64,000 bases of DNA from Paraburkholderia eburnea (GTDB lineage Bacteria; Pseudomonadota; Gammaproteobacteria; Burkholderiales; Burkholderiaceae): the NCBI RefSeq assembly GCF_002917095.1, contig NZ_PQGA01000002.1:310001-374000 (forward strand), read 5' to 3'. Positions within the stretch are counted from its first letter, which is position 1, and each line of letters starts with the position of its first letter. The notes below the pieces were generated by a model. That model saw nothing but the letters and a program-made list of their open reading frames with translations. It was not told where the DNA came from and ran no database searches. The translations under genes and the position numbers were made by a program. Below, one piece after another: positions 7,466-22,600 of this stretch.

Positions 7466-9723
7466 GGCGTCGGCGGAACGGCGGGCGCGGCGGGGTCGTC
7501 GCTCGGGCCGTGGTCCGTATCACTGATTGATGCATGCGCCGTTCCCGCGGCTTCGCGCGCGCGCACGATCGTCTCGACGCGTGCGGCGAAGGCGGGATCG
7601 GCAAACAGGGCGTCGACGGGCAGCGGCAGGCGCTGGCGCCAGTTCGGATGCTCGTCTATCGAGCCGGGCAGGTTCGGCTGGTCGGCGAGTCCCAGCAGGT
7701 CTTCGAGCGGACAGGTCACGAGTGGGCTCGCGCTCGCGGCCACGTAACCGAGCGCGCCGTTCACGGGGGCATCGTCGGGAGGCGCAACGGCGGCCTCCGG
7801 TGCCGCGAAGCCGGTCTGCTGGAGCGCGCGCCATAGCGCGGCGCGGTCGGTCTCGCGCTGCGCATGTTCGAGCGCGACGGGGTCTCGCCCGTCCGCGCGC
7901 GGCAGGGTCTGGCCGATGCGGTGGCGCCAGTCGATGTCGGCGCCGCGCCACCAGCCCGCGATTGTCGGCAGATCGTGCGTGGTCGTGGTGGCGACGCCAT
8001 GCGGGTCGTAGCGCGCGGGCGGCAGGAAGCCGTCGCCTTCGCGCTCGAACCAGAGCACACGGATGCCGTAGAGACCGTGCGCGGCCAGGCGCTCGCGCAG
8101 ACCGGGCGGCACGGTGCCCAGATCCTCGCCGATCGCGATCGCGCTATGACGCCACGATTCGAGCGCGATGAGCCGCACGAGATCGTCGAACGGATAGCGC
8201 AGATACGCGCCATGTTTCGCGCTCTCGCCCTCGGGCACGAGCCACAGCCGCCGCAGCCCGAGAATGTGGTCGATACGCACGCCGCCCGCGTGTGCGAACG
8301 CCGCGCGCAACATGTCGATGAAGGCGCGAAAACCGTTGTTGTGCATCGCGCGCGGCGAAAACGTCGTGAGGCCCCAGCTTTGCCCGGCCTGATTGAAGAT
8401 GTCGGGCGGTGCGCCTACCGACACGCGTTGCAACATGTCGTTGGGCAACGACCACGCATGTGAGCCCGCGCCGTCGCAGCCCACGGCGAGATCGGCGATC
8501 AGGCCGATCGCCATGCCCGCGTCGCGCGCGGCGCGCTGCGCCTGCGTCAGGCCTTCGGCGGCGAGCCATTGCAGGAAGCGGTAAAAGTCCACTTCGCGGC
8601 GGTGTTCGGTGGCGAAGGTCGTGACCGCGGGATTGCGCGGATCGCGCAGCGCCTCGGGCCAGTCGCGCCAGTGGCGCATACCGGCGGACGCTTGCGATCC
8701 GCCGCTGAGCATCGCTTCCTGAAGCGCTTCGAAACGCGCGTGATCTTCGAGCGCTTCGCCGCCGCGCGCGCAGAAGGCCTCGAAAGCGGCCGCGCGCGGC
8801 GATCCGCTCGCGCGCTCAGTCGCGTCGAAGCGTTCGAACAGCACGCGCAGCACCTTGAGCTTGAGCGGCACGGCGCGTTGCCAGTCGATCAGCGGCAGCG
8901 CTTCGAGTTCGCGCCAGGCGTCGCCCGCCTGGGCCGCGACGATGGCATCGTGCGCGGCCTGATCGCCGAACACGGCGGCGGGATCGATATGCGTGACATT
9001 GAGCCAGAGCCGCGAGGACGGCGAGTAAGGGCTGAAATGGCCCGGCTCGGCGCAGAACATCGCATGGGTGGGACTGACCGCGAGCGCCTGTGCGCCGTGC
9101 CGTGCGCTGTGAGCCGCGAGCGTCGCCAGTGCACTATAGTCGCCGATGCCGCCATCGCCATTGCGTCGGAGTCCGTACAATTGCGCGGCGACGCTCCACA
9201 GCAGTGGTACGTGCCCGCCGTCGCTGCCGTGGCGCGTGCGCCATGCGTCGGCGACGTTGTGGCAACGCGGCGGCGCGACCGCGATCTTTAACCGGTGGTC
9301 GTTGACGCTGAGCGTGTGATAGCCTGGCTCGGCAAGCGGCGCGAGCAGCGCTGGCGCACCCTTAGGCGACGTGAAGCGGCCTTCGATGTGCTCGCCGTTC
9401 TCCAGCTCCACGCGATAGTGGCTGCCCGTGCGCACCACCGATGCGGGCAATTCGATCGCGCTCTCGTATTCGGCGGTGATGAGCGGCGGCAGGCGGCGCG
9501 ACGATTGTTCCGCGTTGAGCACGGACGCGCTGTGGCGGATTTGCGTGGCGTTCGCGCAGGGCAGGCCCATGCATTCGAGCAGCGCTTCGAGCGTGCTGTC
9601 CGGCACGCGTTGCGCGACGCCATGGGCGTCCGACCATTCGACTTCGAAGCCCGCGCGCTGCGCGAGGTCCGCGAGCGCTTCGCTGCGCCGCGCGCTGCTG
9701 GTGCCACTGTTAGGGTCTTTCAT
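7462..9723 (-). CDS. malQ: 4-alpha-glucanotransferase (amylomaltase)
   Basis: 753 residues, GH77, transferring alpha-1,4-glucan segments between oligosaccharides and glucose in the cytoplasm. It is the long form, with about 150 extra N-terminal residues before the barrel. Catalytic regions are visible: GVRIDHILGLRRLWLVPEG (nucleophile Asp in RIDH), AIAIGEDLGTVPPGLRERL (acid Glu in GEDLG) and TTTTHDLPTIAGWW (third Asp). It overlaps treZ by 4 bp upstream and treY by 4 bp downstream, so translational coupling is likely. In this operon it probably recycles the short maltodextrins left by GlgX and TreZ. Confidence 0.96.
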   Translation of the reverse strand: MKDPNSGTSSARRSEALADLAQRAGFEVEWSDAHGVAQRVPDSTLEALLECMGLPCANATQIRHSASVLNAEQSSRRLPPLITAEYESAIELPASVVRTGSHYRVELENGEHIEGRFTSPKGAPALLAPLAEPGYHTLSVNDHRLKIAVAPPRCHNVADAWRTRHGSDGGHVPLLWSVAAQLYGLRRNGDGGIGDYSALATLAAHSARHGAQALAVSPTHAMFCAEPGHFSPYSPSSRLWLNVTHIDPAAVFGDQAAHDAIVAAQAGDAWRELEALPLIDWQRAVPLKLKVLRVLFERFDATERASGSPRAAAFEAFCARGGEALEDHARFEALQEAMLSGGSQASAGMRHWRDWPEALRDPRNPAVTTFATEHRREVDFYRFLQWLAAEGLTQAQRAARDAGMAIGLIADLAVGCDGAGSHAWSLPNDMLQRVSVGAPPDIFNQAGQSWGLTTFSPRAMHNNGFRAFIDMLRAAFAHAGGVRIDHILGLRRLWLVPEGESAKHGAYLRYPFDDLVRLIALESWRHSAIAIGEDLGTVPPGLRERLAAHGLYGIRVLWFEREGDGFLPPARYDPHGVATTTTHDLPTIAGWWRGADIDWRHRIGQTLPRADGRDPVALEHAQRETDRAALWRALQQTGFAAPEAAVAPPDDAPVNGALGYVAASASPLVTCPLEDLLGLADQPNLPGSIDEHPNWRQRLPLPVDALFADPAFAARVETIVRAREAAGTAHASISDTDHGPSDDPAAPAVPPTP

Positions 9724-11657
9724 GCGAACGGCTCCTCGCGCCGCACCGTGCGCGCGTCATGATGCTGCGCATACTCGGATACGTTGCCGGTGAGCCAGAC
9801 CACGCAGGCGCTTTCGGGCAGCACGCCGTTATCCGTGCGATCGCGTGCGCGCGGCGGCGTTTCGAACACCACCTGGCCTTCGGGCGGCGATTCGAGCCGC
9901 ACGCCGTCATGGCCGAGATTGAGCGCGATCGTCCACGTCTGCCCGTCGTCCAGACGCCAACGCGCGATCAGGGCGCGCGCGCCGTTGCCTTCGTCGTCGG
10001 CAAGTACTTGCGCGCCGAGCGCGCGCGCGTGGTGCAGGCGCGGCGTCAGCAGACGCGCGCGCACCACCAGCGCGGATTTATAGAAGTGCATCCAGTCGCG
10101 TCGCTCGTCGTCGAGCGGCGCATCGGTGGGCGGCGACGAATTGATGAACGTCTGCACGTCGTTCGGATCGGGAATCTGCTCGCGCTGCTTTTCGTCATTG
10201 AACGCGGCGAAAGCCTTGAATTCGCGGCGGCGTCCTTCTCGCACCGCATCGGCGAGGTCGCCTTCGAAGGCCGTGAAAAACTGGAACGGCTGCGTCGAGC
10301 CGTATTCCTCTTCCATGAACAGCAGCGGAATCTGCGGTGACAGCAGCAAAAGCGCAGTGGCCGCGCGCAGTGCATCGTCGTCGGCGAGCGTGCGCAGACG
10401 CTCGCCGAACGCGCGGTTGCCGATCTGATCGTGATTCTGCAGGAACATCACGAACGAGGTGGGCGGCAGGTGCCCACTCGGCTCGCCGCGCGGCTTGCCG
10501 TCATGGACGGGCGACGGATCGCCCTGATATACGAAACCTTCGCTGAGTGCGCGCGCGAGTTTCTGGATCGGGTGATCGGTGAAGCCGCGGTAATAGCCCT
10601 GCGATTCGCCGGTTAGCATGACGTGCAGCGCGTGATGCACATCGTCGTTCCATTGCGCGTTGAAATGCGACTCCAGAAGATTGGCTTCGTTATGCTCATT
10701 TTCCAGCACCAGATGCACATGGCGGCCTGGCTCCACGCGAGCGTGAACATGATCGGCGAGTTCGCGCAGCCACTCGGGATTGTCGATCGCGTGCACGGCG
10801 TCCAGGCGCAGACCGTCGAAGCGATATTCGGTGAGCCAGTAAAGTGCGTTATCGCTGTAGAAGTCGCGCACTTCGGGGCGCTCGAAGTCGAGCGCCTCGC
10901 CCCAGGGCGTGTGCGAGCCGGCCTTGAAAAAAGGCCTGGCGTACTGGCCGAGCCAGTTGCCGTCCGGGCCGAAGTGGTTGTAGACCACGTCGAGGAACAC
11001 CTGCAAACCCAGCCCGTGCGCGGTGTCGATGAGTTCCTTGAGTTCGTCGGGCGTGCCGTAGGCCGCGTGCGGCGCGTAGGGCAGCACGACGTCATAACCC
11101 CAGCCGCGCTCGCCCGGATAGTCGTTCAGCGGCATCAGTTCGATGGCCGTGATGCCGATGTCGACCAGCGCAGGCAGGCGCTTCATCACGCCGCGATAGC
11201 CGCCGAGCGCGCCAACGTGCAACTCGTAGAGCACCGTTTCTTCCCACGGACGGCCGCGCCAATGCGTGTGCTGCCAGGCATAGGCGCGCGCGTCGAGCAC
11301 TTCGCTCGGGCCGTGCACGCCTTGCGGCTGAAAGCGCGAAGCGGGGTCGGGCACGAGTTGATCGTCGTTGATTCGATAGCGATAGCGCGTGCCCGCGCCG
11401 CACGGAGCCTGCGCCTCGAACCAGCCGTTGTGCGAAGGCGTCATGTCTAGCGGCGCGGCAGTCTCGTGCCCGTCTGCACCCTCGAACACCACCTGTACGG
11501 CGCTGCACGACGGCGCCCAGAAGCGAAAGCGCGTGTGCGGCTGTTTGAGCGCCGCGCCCGTCAATTGCGCGCCAAACGGCAGGCAGTGCATGTAATGGCG
11601 AACATGCGGCTCGTGAGGCTTGTGCGAATGCGGCGGATCGTTTGGATGCGAGGCCAT
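9720..11657 (-). CDS. treZ: Malto-oligosyltrehalose trehalohydrolase
   Basis: 645 residues, GH13, hydrolysing the alpha-1,4 bond next to the trehalose unit made by TreY and releasing trehalose. An N-terminal CBM48-like domain (FRFWAPSCSAVQVVFEG) precedes the barrel. Catalytic segments are [20 protein letters not shown] (nucleophile Asp), HLVLENEHNEANLLE (acid Glu) and FLQNHDQIGNRAFGERL (third Asp). The first ~25 residues are His/Pro-rich (HSHKPHEPHVRHYMH). The start is chosen from an AGGA site nine bases upstream; glgX ends 15 bp before it. The stop overlaps the malQ start (ATGA). Confidence 0.95.
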   Translation of the reverse strand: MASHPNDPPHSHKPHEPHVRHYMHCLPFGAQLTGAALKQPHTRFRFWAPSCSAVQVVFEGADGHETAAPLDMTPSHNGWFEAQAPCGAGTRYRYRINDDQLVPDPASRFQPQGVHGPSEVLDARAYAWQHTHWRGRPWEETVLYELHVGALGGYRGVMKRLPALVDIGITAIELMPLNDYPGERGWGYDVVLPYAPHAAYGTPDELKELIDTAHGLGLQVFLDVVYNHFGPDGNWLGQYARPFFKAGSHTPWGEALDFERPEVRDFYSDNALYWLTEYRFDGLRLDAVHAIDNPEWLRELADHVHARVEPGRHVHLVLENEHNEANLLESHFNAQWNDDVHHALHVMLTGESQGYYRGFTDHPIQKLARALSEGFVYQGDPSPVHDGKPRGEPSGHLPPTSFVMFLQNHDQIGNRAFGERLRTLADDDALRAATALLLLSPQIPLLFMEEEYGSTQPFQFFTAFEGDLADAVREGRRREFKAFAAFNDEKQREQIPDPNDVQTFINSSPPTDAPLDDERRDWMHFYKSALVVRARLLTPRLHHARALGAQVLADDEGNGARALIARWRLDDGQTWTIALNLGHDGVRLESPPEGQVVFETPPRARDRTDNGVLPESACVVWLTGNVSEYAQHHDARTVRREEPFA

Positions 11658-11672
11658 GGGTGGTTCCTGTAG

Positions 11673-13907
<2,235 letters not shown>

Positions 13908-13984
13908 ATCGATGCTCCTTCTCGTGCTTCTTGTATTGCATCGGATTCCTGATGAGTGACGCGCCTGCGAAAGCGTCCTGCCAG

Positions 13985-16193
<2,209 letters not shown>

Positions 16194-16201
<8 letters not shown>

Positions 16202-19200
16202 GTCCACTTCCTCCCGTATGCGTGTGTCCATGAGCCTGATTGGGGGTGACGCCGAGCACGCTGCTCGCGAGCGCGGCGAGACCCCGGATCGGCAAGGCGA
16301 GCCAGGACGGCCGGTTGGCGGCCTCGTAGCGGATCTCGTAGGCGGCTTTCTCGATCAGGAACAGGGCAAGTAGCGCCTGTTCGTGCTTCGCGCTCACGAG
16401 CGAGAGGGGTGCATTGGTGACAGCCGCCCGATACTGGCTCAGGAAGGTTTCGGCCGCATGGCCGCGAAAGCGCTCGAATAGCGTGCGCTTGCGATCGGCG
16501 ATCTGCTGCGGCGCGCTTTCGGTGCTCGATTGCGCGGCTGCGCCCGCGTAGGACAGCGAGCGCAGCAGGCCCGCGACGTCGCGCAGCGAGCATTGCTTCG
16601 CGCGCCGGTAGTCGAGCGAGCGCGCCGGTTCCCCTTCGAAGTCGATCAGATAGGCGTCGCCTTGCGCGAGCAGCACCTGGCCCAGATGGAAGTCGCCATG
16701 AATGCGGATGCGCGCCGCCGCTGCATCCTCGGGCACGAGTTTTTCGACGGCCTTCACGAGCGCATCGCGGCGATCGATCAGGCTGCGCGCGAGTTCGCGG
16801 GCGTCGTCGTCGAGCGTATGCACGTCGTCGCGCACGTGCTGCGCGACGATATCGAGCGCTTCGATCAACATCTTCTTCGCGTCGGCGACCCACTGGCGCA
16901 CGTCGTCGGGCGTGGCCGCTTCGGGCGCGAAAGCGGGGTCCTCGGTCGGCGAGGCGAGTACGGCATGCAACTCGCCCAACCGTTTGCCGATCGCACCGAT
17001 CACCGCCGCGTAGTTCTTCATGACCTCTTCTTCATGGGCGGGATCGGAGCTTTCGCCGTCGTCGGCGGCCAGCGCCAGTTCGTCGATCGTGCGGCGCAGA
17101 TAGTCGAGCGCCCATGCCCATGCGTCGCCTTGATTGTCGATAAAGCCTTGCAGGATCGCGAGCGTATGCGGCACGCCCTCGGGATCGACGCGTACGACTT
17201 CTCCATAGAGCGGCGCGGTGTTCGCATAGCCGAGCTTCGTCAGATAGCGGCTCATTTCCGCTTCGGGATGGACGCCCGCCATCAGGCGGCGCACCAGCTT
17301 GAGCACGAGCGCTTCGGCGATGATGAGCGAGCTGTTGCTCTGCTCGGCGGCAAGCCAACGTATTTCGGGTTCCTCACCGAGTTCCAGTTCGTCCAGACGA
17401 TCGGTCGGCTCGAAGCGGATCGTGCTGCCTTGCACCGTCGGCACGGCGGCGCGTTCGTGGAGCTTGCGCAGCACGCCATAGGCGAACCACGGCAGCGCGA
17501 AGGCGTCCGTGAGATAGCCGATGGTGCGCCCGCGCCGCACGCGCGAGAGCGCAAGCTGGATGTGCAGCGGCGTGGTGGTGTCCGCGCCCCAGGTGATGGC
17601 GATCGGCAGCACGTAGCGCTCGCTTGTGCCATCCGCGAGTTCCGCTTCGATTTCGGTGAAAGCGAAGCCCGCGCCCTGGATCGTCGTGAGGGCGGCCAGT
17701 TTTACGCTGCGCAGCGGTTTGTTCTTCGAAGCAAACCAGCGGCGTCGCGACAGCCACGACGGCAGCACTTCGGATTCGAGCAACCGCACGTTTTCGGGCG
17801 TGGCGCCGGTCTGGCCTTCGCGGATCACGACCGTCACGAATTCGGGTAACTGCTCCGAAATCGGCTGGCTCCAGGAGGGCCGCTGATTGCCGGGGCAGAG
17901 CAGGAACCACAGGAATCCGTAGGGCGGAAACGTCAATAGATAGGGTAACTGACCAATGGGCGGGAATACCGAATCGGCGGTCATTTCCACGGGCGCGGTG
18001 CCCGCGAATTCAGACAGGTCGAGTTCGACCGCCTGCGGCGCGCGCGAGAGATTGGCCACGCAAAGGATCGACGGCTCGCCCGGCATCTCGCGCAGATACG
18101 CGAGGATCTTGCGATTGGCGGGCCGCAGGAAGCGGATCGTGCCGCGCCCGAAGGTCTGTTTCGCGCGCCGCGTGGCCAGCATGCGGCGCGTCCAGTTGAG
18201 CAGCGAATGCGGGTCGCGCGTCTGCGCCTCGACGTTGATCGCGTCGTAGCCGTAGAGCGAACCCATCAGCGGCGGCAGCACCAGTTGCTCGGGGTCGGCG
18301 CGCGAAAAGCCGCCGTTGCGGTCGGATGACCACTGCATCGGCGTGCGCACGCCGTCGCGGTCGCCCAGGTGGATGTTGTCGCCCATGCCGAGTTCATCGC
18401 CGTAATAGATCACCGGCGTGCCGGGCATCGACAGCAGCAGCGAATTGATCAGTTCGATGCGGCGGCGGTCGCGCTCCATGAGCGGCGCGAGGCGGCGGCG
18501 AATGCCCAGATTCAGGCGCGCGCGCCGGTCGCTCGCATAAGTGTTCCAGAGATAGTCGCGCTCGGAATCGGTGACCATCTCCAGCGTCAGTTCGTCGTGA
18601 TTGCGCAGGAAAATCGCCCACTGGCAGCTATTCGGCAGATCCGGCGTCTGCTTCATGATGTCGATGATCGGAAAGCGGTCCTCGCTCGCGATCGCCATGT
18701 AAAGGCGCGGCATCAGCGGAAAGTGGAACGCCATATGGCATTCGTCTTCATTACCGAAGTACTCCTGCACATCTTCCGGCCATTGATTGGCTTCGGCCAG
18801 CAGCATGCGGTTGGGGTAATGCTCGTCGATGGTCGCGCGGATCTGCTTGAGGATCGCGTGCGTTTCGGGCAGGTTCTCGTTATTGGTGCCTTCGCGTTCG
18901 ACGAGGTAAGGCACGGCGTCCAGCCGCAGCCCGTCGATGCCCATGTCGAGCCAGAAGCGCATGACTTGCAGCACTTCGCGCAGCACGGCGGGATTGTCGA
19001 AGTTGAGATCGGGCTGGTGCGAATAGAAACGATGCCAGTAGTAGGCGCCCGCGACGGGATCGTGCGTCCAGTTCGACGGCTCGGTGTCGATAAAGATGAT
19101 GCGGGTGCCCTGATAACGCTGATCGGTGTCCGACCACACGTAGTAGTTGCGATGATTCGAGCCGGGCTTCGCGCGCCGCGCGCGCTGGAACCACGGATGC

Positions 19201-19631
19201 TGGTCCGACGTGTGATTGATGACGAGTTCGGTAATCACGCGCATGCCGCGCGCGTGCGCTTCCTGAATGAAGCGGCGCACGTCGGCGAGCTGGCCGTAAT
19301 CGGGGTGCACGTTGCGGTAATCGGCAATGTCGTAGCCGTCGTCGCGGCGCGGCGACGGATAGAACGGCAGCAGCCAGATCGCCGTCACGCCCAGCGCTGC
19401 GATGTAATCGAGCTTGGCGAGCAGGCCCGGGAAATCGCCCACGCCGTCATTGTTCGCATCGAAGAACGACTTCACGTGTACCTGGTAGATCACGGCGTCC
19501 TTGTACCAGTGCGGATCGTCCGAAAGCAGCGAGGGCTTGCCGCGCTTTTGCGTGGCATGTCCTTCGTGACCTGCGTGGCTTTCGTCGGTCTGTGCGGTGG
19601 GGTCGTGCGTAACCGAGGGATCGCGTTTCAT
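16194..19631 (-). CDS. treS: Trehalose synthase - maltokinase fusion (TreS-Mak)
   Basis: 1145 residues, a two-enzyme fusion. Residues ~35-580 are GH13 trehalose synthase (trehalose to maltose): [33 protein letters not shown] (D238), [17 protein letters not shown] (E280) and [13 protein letters not shown] (D346). Residues ~650-1145 are maltokinase (maltose + ATP to maltose-1-phosphate), with the kinase-fold motifs [12 protein letters not shown] and [17 protein letters not shown]. The start at 19631 has GGAGGAG upstream; the longer frame has no homology. Both ends are His-rich (HAGHEGHA near the start, [12 protein letters not shown] at the end). It overlaps glgE by 4 bp and glgB by 8 bp. It feeds maltose-1-phosphate to GlgE. 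Confidence 0.96.
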
Positions 19632-22600
19632 GTCGCTCCTCCGGGCGGGAAGTCGTCGCCCAGTTCGGGGTGGCTTTCGAGTTCGGCATCGTCGGTGTCG
19701 GGCGGCGGCGTTTCGCGCGGCAACCCGTCGATCGGCGCGATGCGCCAGATCGCGAACGGCTTCGTGTGCGGGTCGAGCCGCACGTGCTGCCAGCGGCCCT
19801 GCCATTCGAAGCGCTCGCGGGTCATTTCATCGACCACGGCCAGGCGCGCATGATCGTCGATCTGCCACTGCTGGAAGGTGGCCCAGGATAGTTCGATATC
19901 GGCGCCTTGCTCGTTCCACGCATCGAGATTGATGGCCACGACGATCACGTTGTCGCGCGCGGGCGTGGCCTTTTCGAAGCAGAGAATGCTGTCGTTGTGC
20001 GCGCTCAGGAAGGTCACGCCCAGATGGGTCTGCAACGCGGGATTGGCACGGCGCACGCGGTTGAGCGCGGCGATTTCCGCAATGATGTTGCCGGGCCGGT
20101 TCCAGTCCCACGCACGCAGCTGATACTTTTCGGAGTCCAGATATTCTTCGCTGTTGGGCAGTGGCCTCGCCTCGCACAGTTCGAAGCCGCTATACACGCC
20201 CCAAAGCCCCGAAAGCAGAGAGGCCAACGCCGCGCGTATCAGATGGATCGAGCGCGCGCCATTCTGCAGATAGCGCGGATTGATGTCCGGCGTGTTGACG
20301 AAGAAGTTGGGCCGATAGAAGTCGCGCACCTCGCTTTGCGTGAGCTCGGTGAGGTAGGCGATGAAGTCGCGCTTCGATTCGCGCCACGTGAAATACGTAT
20401 AAGACTGCGAAAAGCCGAGCTTCGCCAGGCGGTACATCAGACGCGGGCGCGTGAAGGCTTCGGAGAGAAAGATCACGTCGGGATGGCGCGCGCGCACGTC
20501 GGCGATCATCCATTCCCAGAACGGCAGCGGCTTGGTGTGCGGATTATCGACGCGGAAGATGCGCACGCCCGTATCCGCCCAGAACAGGATCACGTCGCGC
20601 AGGGCGAGCCAGAGATCGGGCCTGGCATCGTGCGCGTAGAACTCGGGGTTCACGATGTCCTGATACTTCTTCGGCGGATTTTCCGCGTAGCGCAGCGTGC
20701 CGTCGGGACGCCACGCGAACCAGCCCGGATGCGCCTTGAGCCACGGATGGTCGGGCGAGCACTGGATCGCGAAATCGAGCGCGATTTCGAGTCCATGCGC
20801 GTGCGCCGCGTCGAGCATTCGGCAGAAGTCTTCGAGCGTGCCCAGTTGCGGATGCACGGCGGTGTGGCCGCCTTCGGCCGCGCCGATCGCGTAGGGGCTG
20901 CCCACGTCGCCGGGCTGCGCGCTCAGCGAGTTGTTGCGGCCCTTGCGGTTCGCAAGACCGATCGGATGGATCGGCGGGAAATACAGCACGTCGAAGCCCA
21001 TGTCGCGCACGCGCGGCATCTTCGCGATCACGTCGTCCCAGGTGCCGTGCCGCGTTTCGTCGTCGCTCATCGAGCGCGGGAAGATCTCGTACCAGCTCGC
21101 GAAACGCGCGGCAGGACGCTCGGCGTCCACGCGCTGCACGGTCGTATCGCGCGAGAGGAAGGGCCGATGATGCGCGGCGCGCACGGCGGCGGCGGTCGTG
21201 GGCGCCGATAGCAGCGCGCAGCGCGTATCCGTATCCGCGCCGATGAAGCGCCTGACGATGTCGTCGAGCGCGGCGCGATTCTGCGCGTGTTCCTCGCCGG
21301 GCACGTCCGACGTTTCCGCTGTGGCCAGCACGAGTGCCAGCAGGCGGCTCGCTTCTTCAAGTTCGAGATGGACCGGCTGATTGGCCGCGCGCTTTTTCTG
21401 CAGATGATCGACGAGCGAGGCGAAATCGTCGCGCCACGCGATCACCACGAATTCGTAGCGGCCCACACGATCGAGCGGGAAATGACCGCTCCACATGTCG
21501 GTGCCGGCGGGCGGCACGGGCGACATGGGCGCTTCGTGCCAGGCGGTTTCGTCGGCGGCGCGCCAGAGAATCGCGCCGTCGATGCGGTCGTGCCCTTCGG
21601 CGAAGAGTGCGGCGCGTACCTCGCAGCGTTCGCCGACGATGCGCTTAGCCACGAAGCGCCCGCGATCGACCGACGGCGTCACGCTTTCGATAGCGATGCG
21701 CGGCGCGGCGATGGCTTCCAGCACACTCCTGTGGCCGCTGGTGGGCGACTTCGCCAGATCCTCGGGCGGCGCGAGCGAAACGAGCGGGCTGGCGAGCGCG
21801 CGGAACAGCCAGCATGCGCCGGCGGGCAGCGTGAAGCTGTCGGGCACCGCGCTCGCGTCGTGCTGCTCGGTCAGGCGCGCGCCGCGCAAGGTTTGCGCGT
21901 CGAGCGGCGTGAAGCGCGTGAAATTGCCGGGCACGCCGTCGAGCAGATGCGCCATGTTCACGCGCACCGGCGCGGCCAGCGCGGGATTGACGAGCGTGAG
22001 CAGGGCTTCTTCGGCGACCCGCAGATCGGCGCGGTCGCCGCGCAGCACGGCGGCCACGGGCGCGCCCGCGCCGTTGAGCGCGCGCAGCTCGCCATTGGTC
22101 TGCAGGATGAAGGTCTCGCGCTGCAAGGCGTTGGCGTGCGCGATGTCGGCGCAGAAGTCGAACGGCGCTTGCGTTTTCAGCTGCTCCCAGGAATGGATGG
22201 CGGCAGGCGCATCGCGGCCGCCGTGGCCGGTCGCGTCGTGCAGGCCGTATTCGAAACCCATCGGCACGAGCCAGCCGGTGCCGAGCGCCGCCGCCGTGCG
22301 CAGCATGCGCCGGTAGGCGCGCTCGACGGCGCGCGCATCGGCGGCGCCTTCGAGGTCGTGAGCGAGCCGCGTGCCGTAGGGCGCCTCGGGAAACGTGACA
22401 GGCGAGCCTACGCGCCGCACGACGGCGTGTTCCTCGATCATCCAGTGCTCGGAAAAATCCCACCAGCGCAGCGAGGTGAAAGCGGCGTCGAAACCCGCGT
22501 CTTCCAGCCTGGCGATCTCGGCGCGCGCGAGGCCCGGCGTGGCCGCGAGCCAGCGCGTGGGCGCGTGGCTCGCCCGCACCGCGTCGAAAATGGCGCGCAG

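Noticed and set aside
19632..19805. N-terminal extension of treS-mak
   Set aside because: It lies inside glgE coding sequence and has no similarity; GGAGGAG precedes the ATG at 19631.
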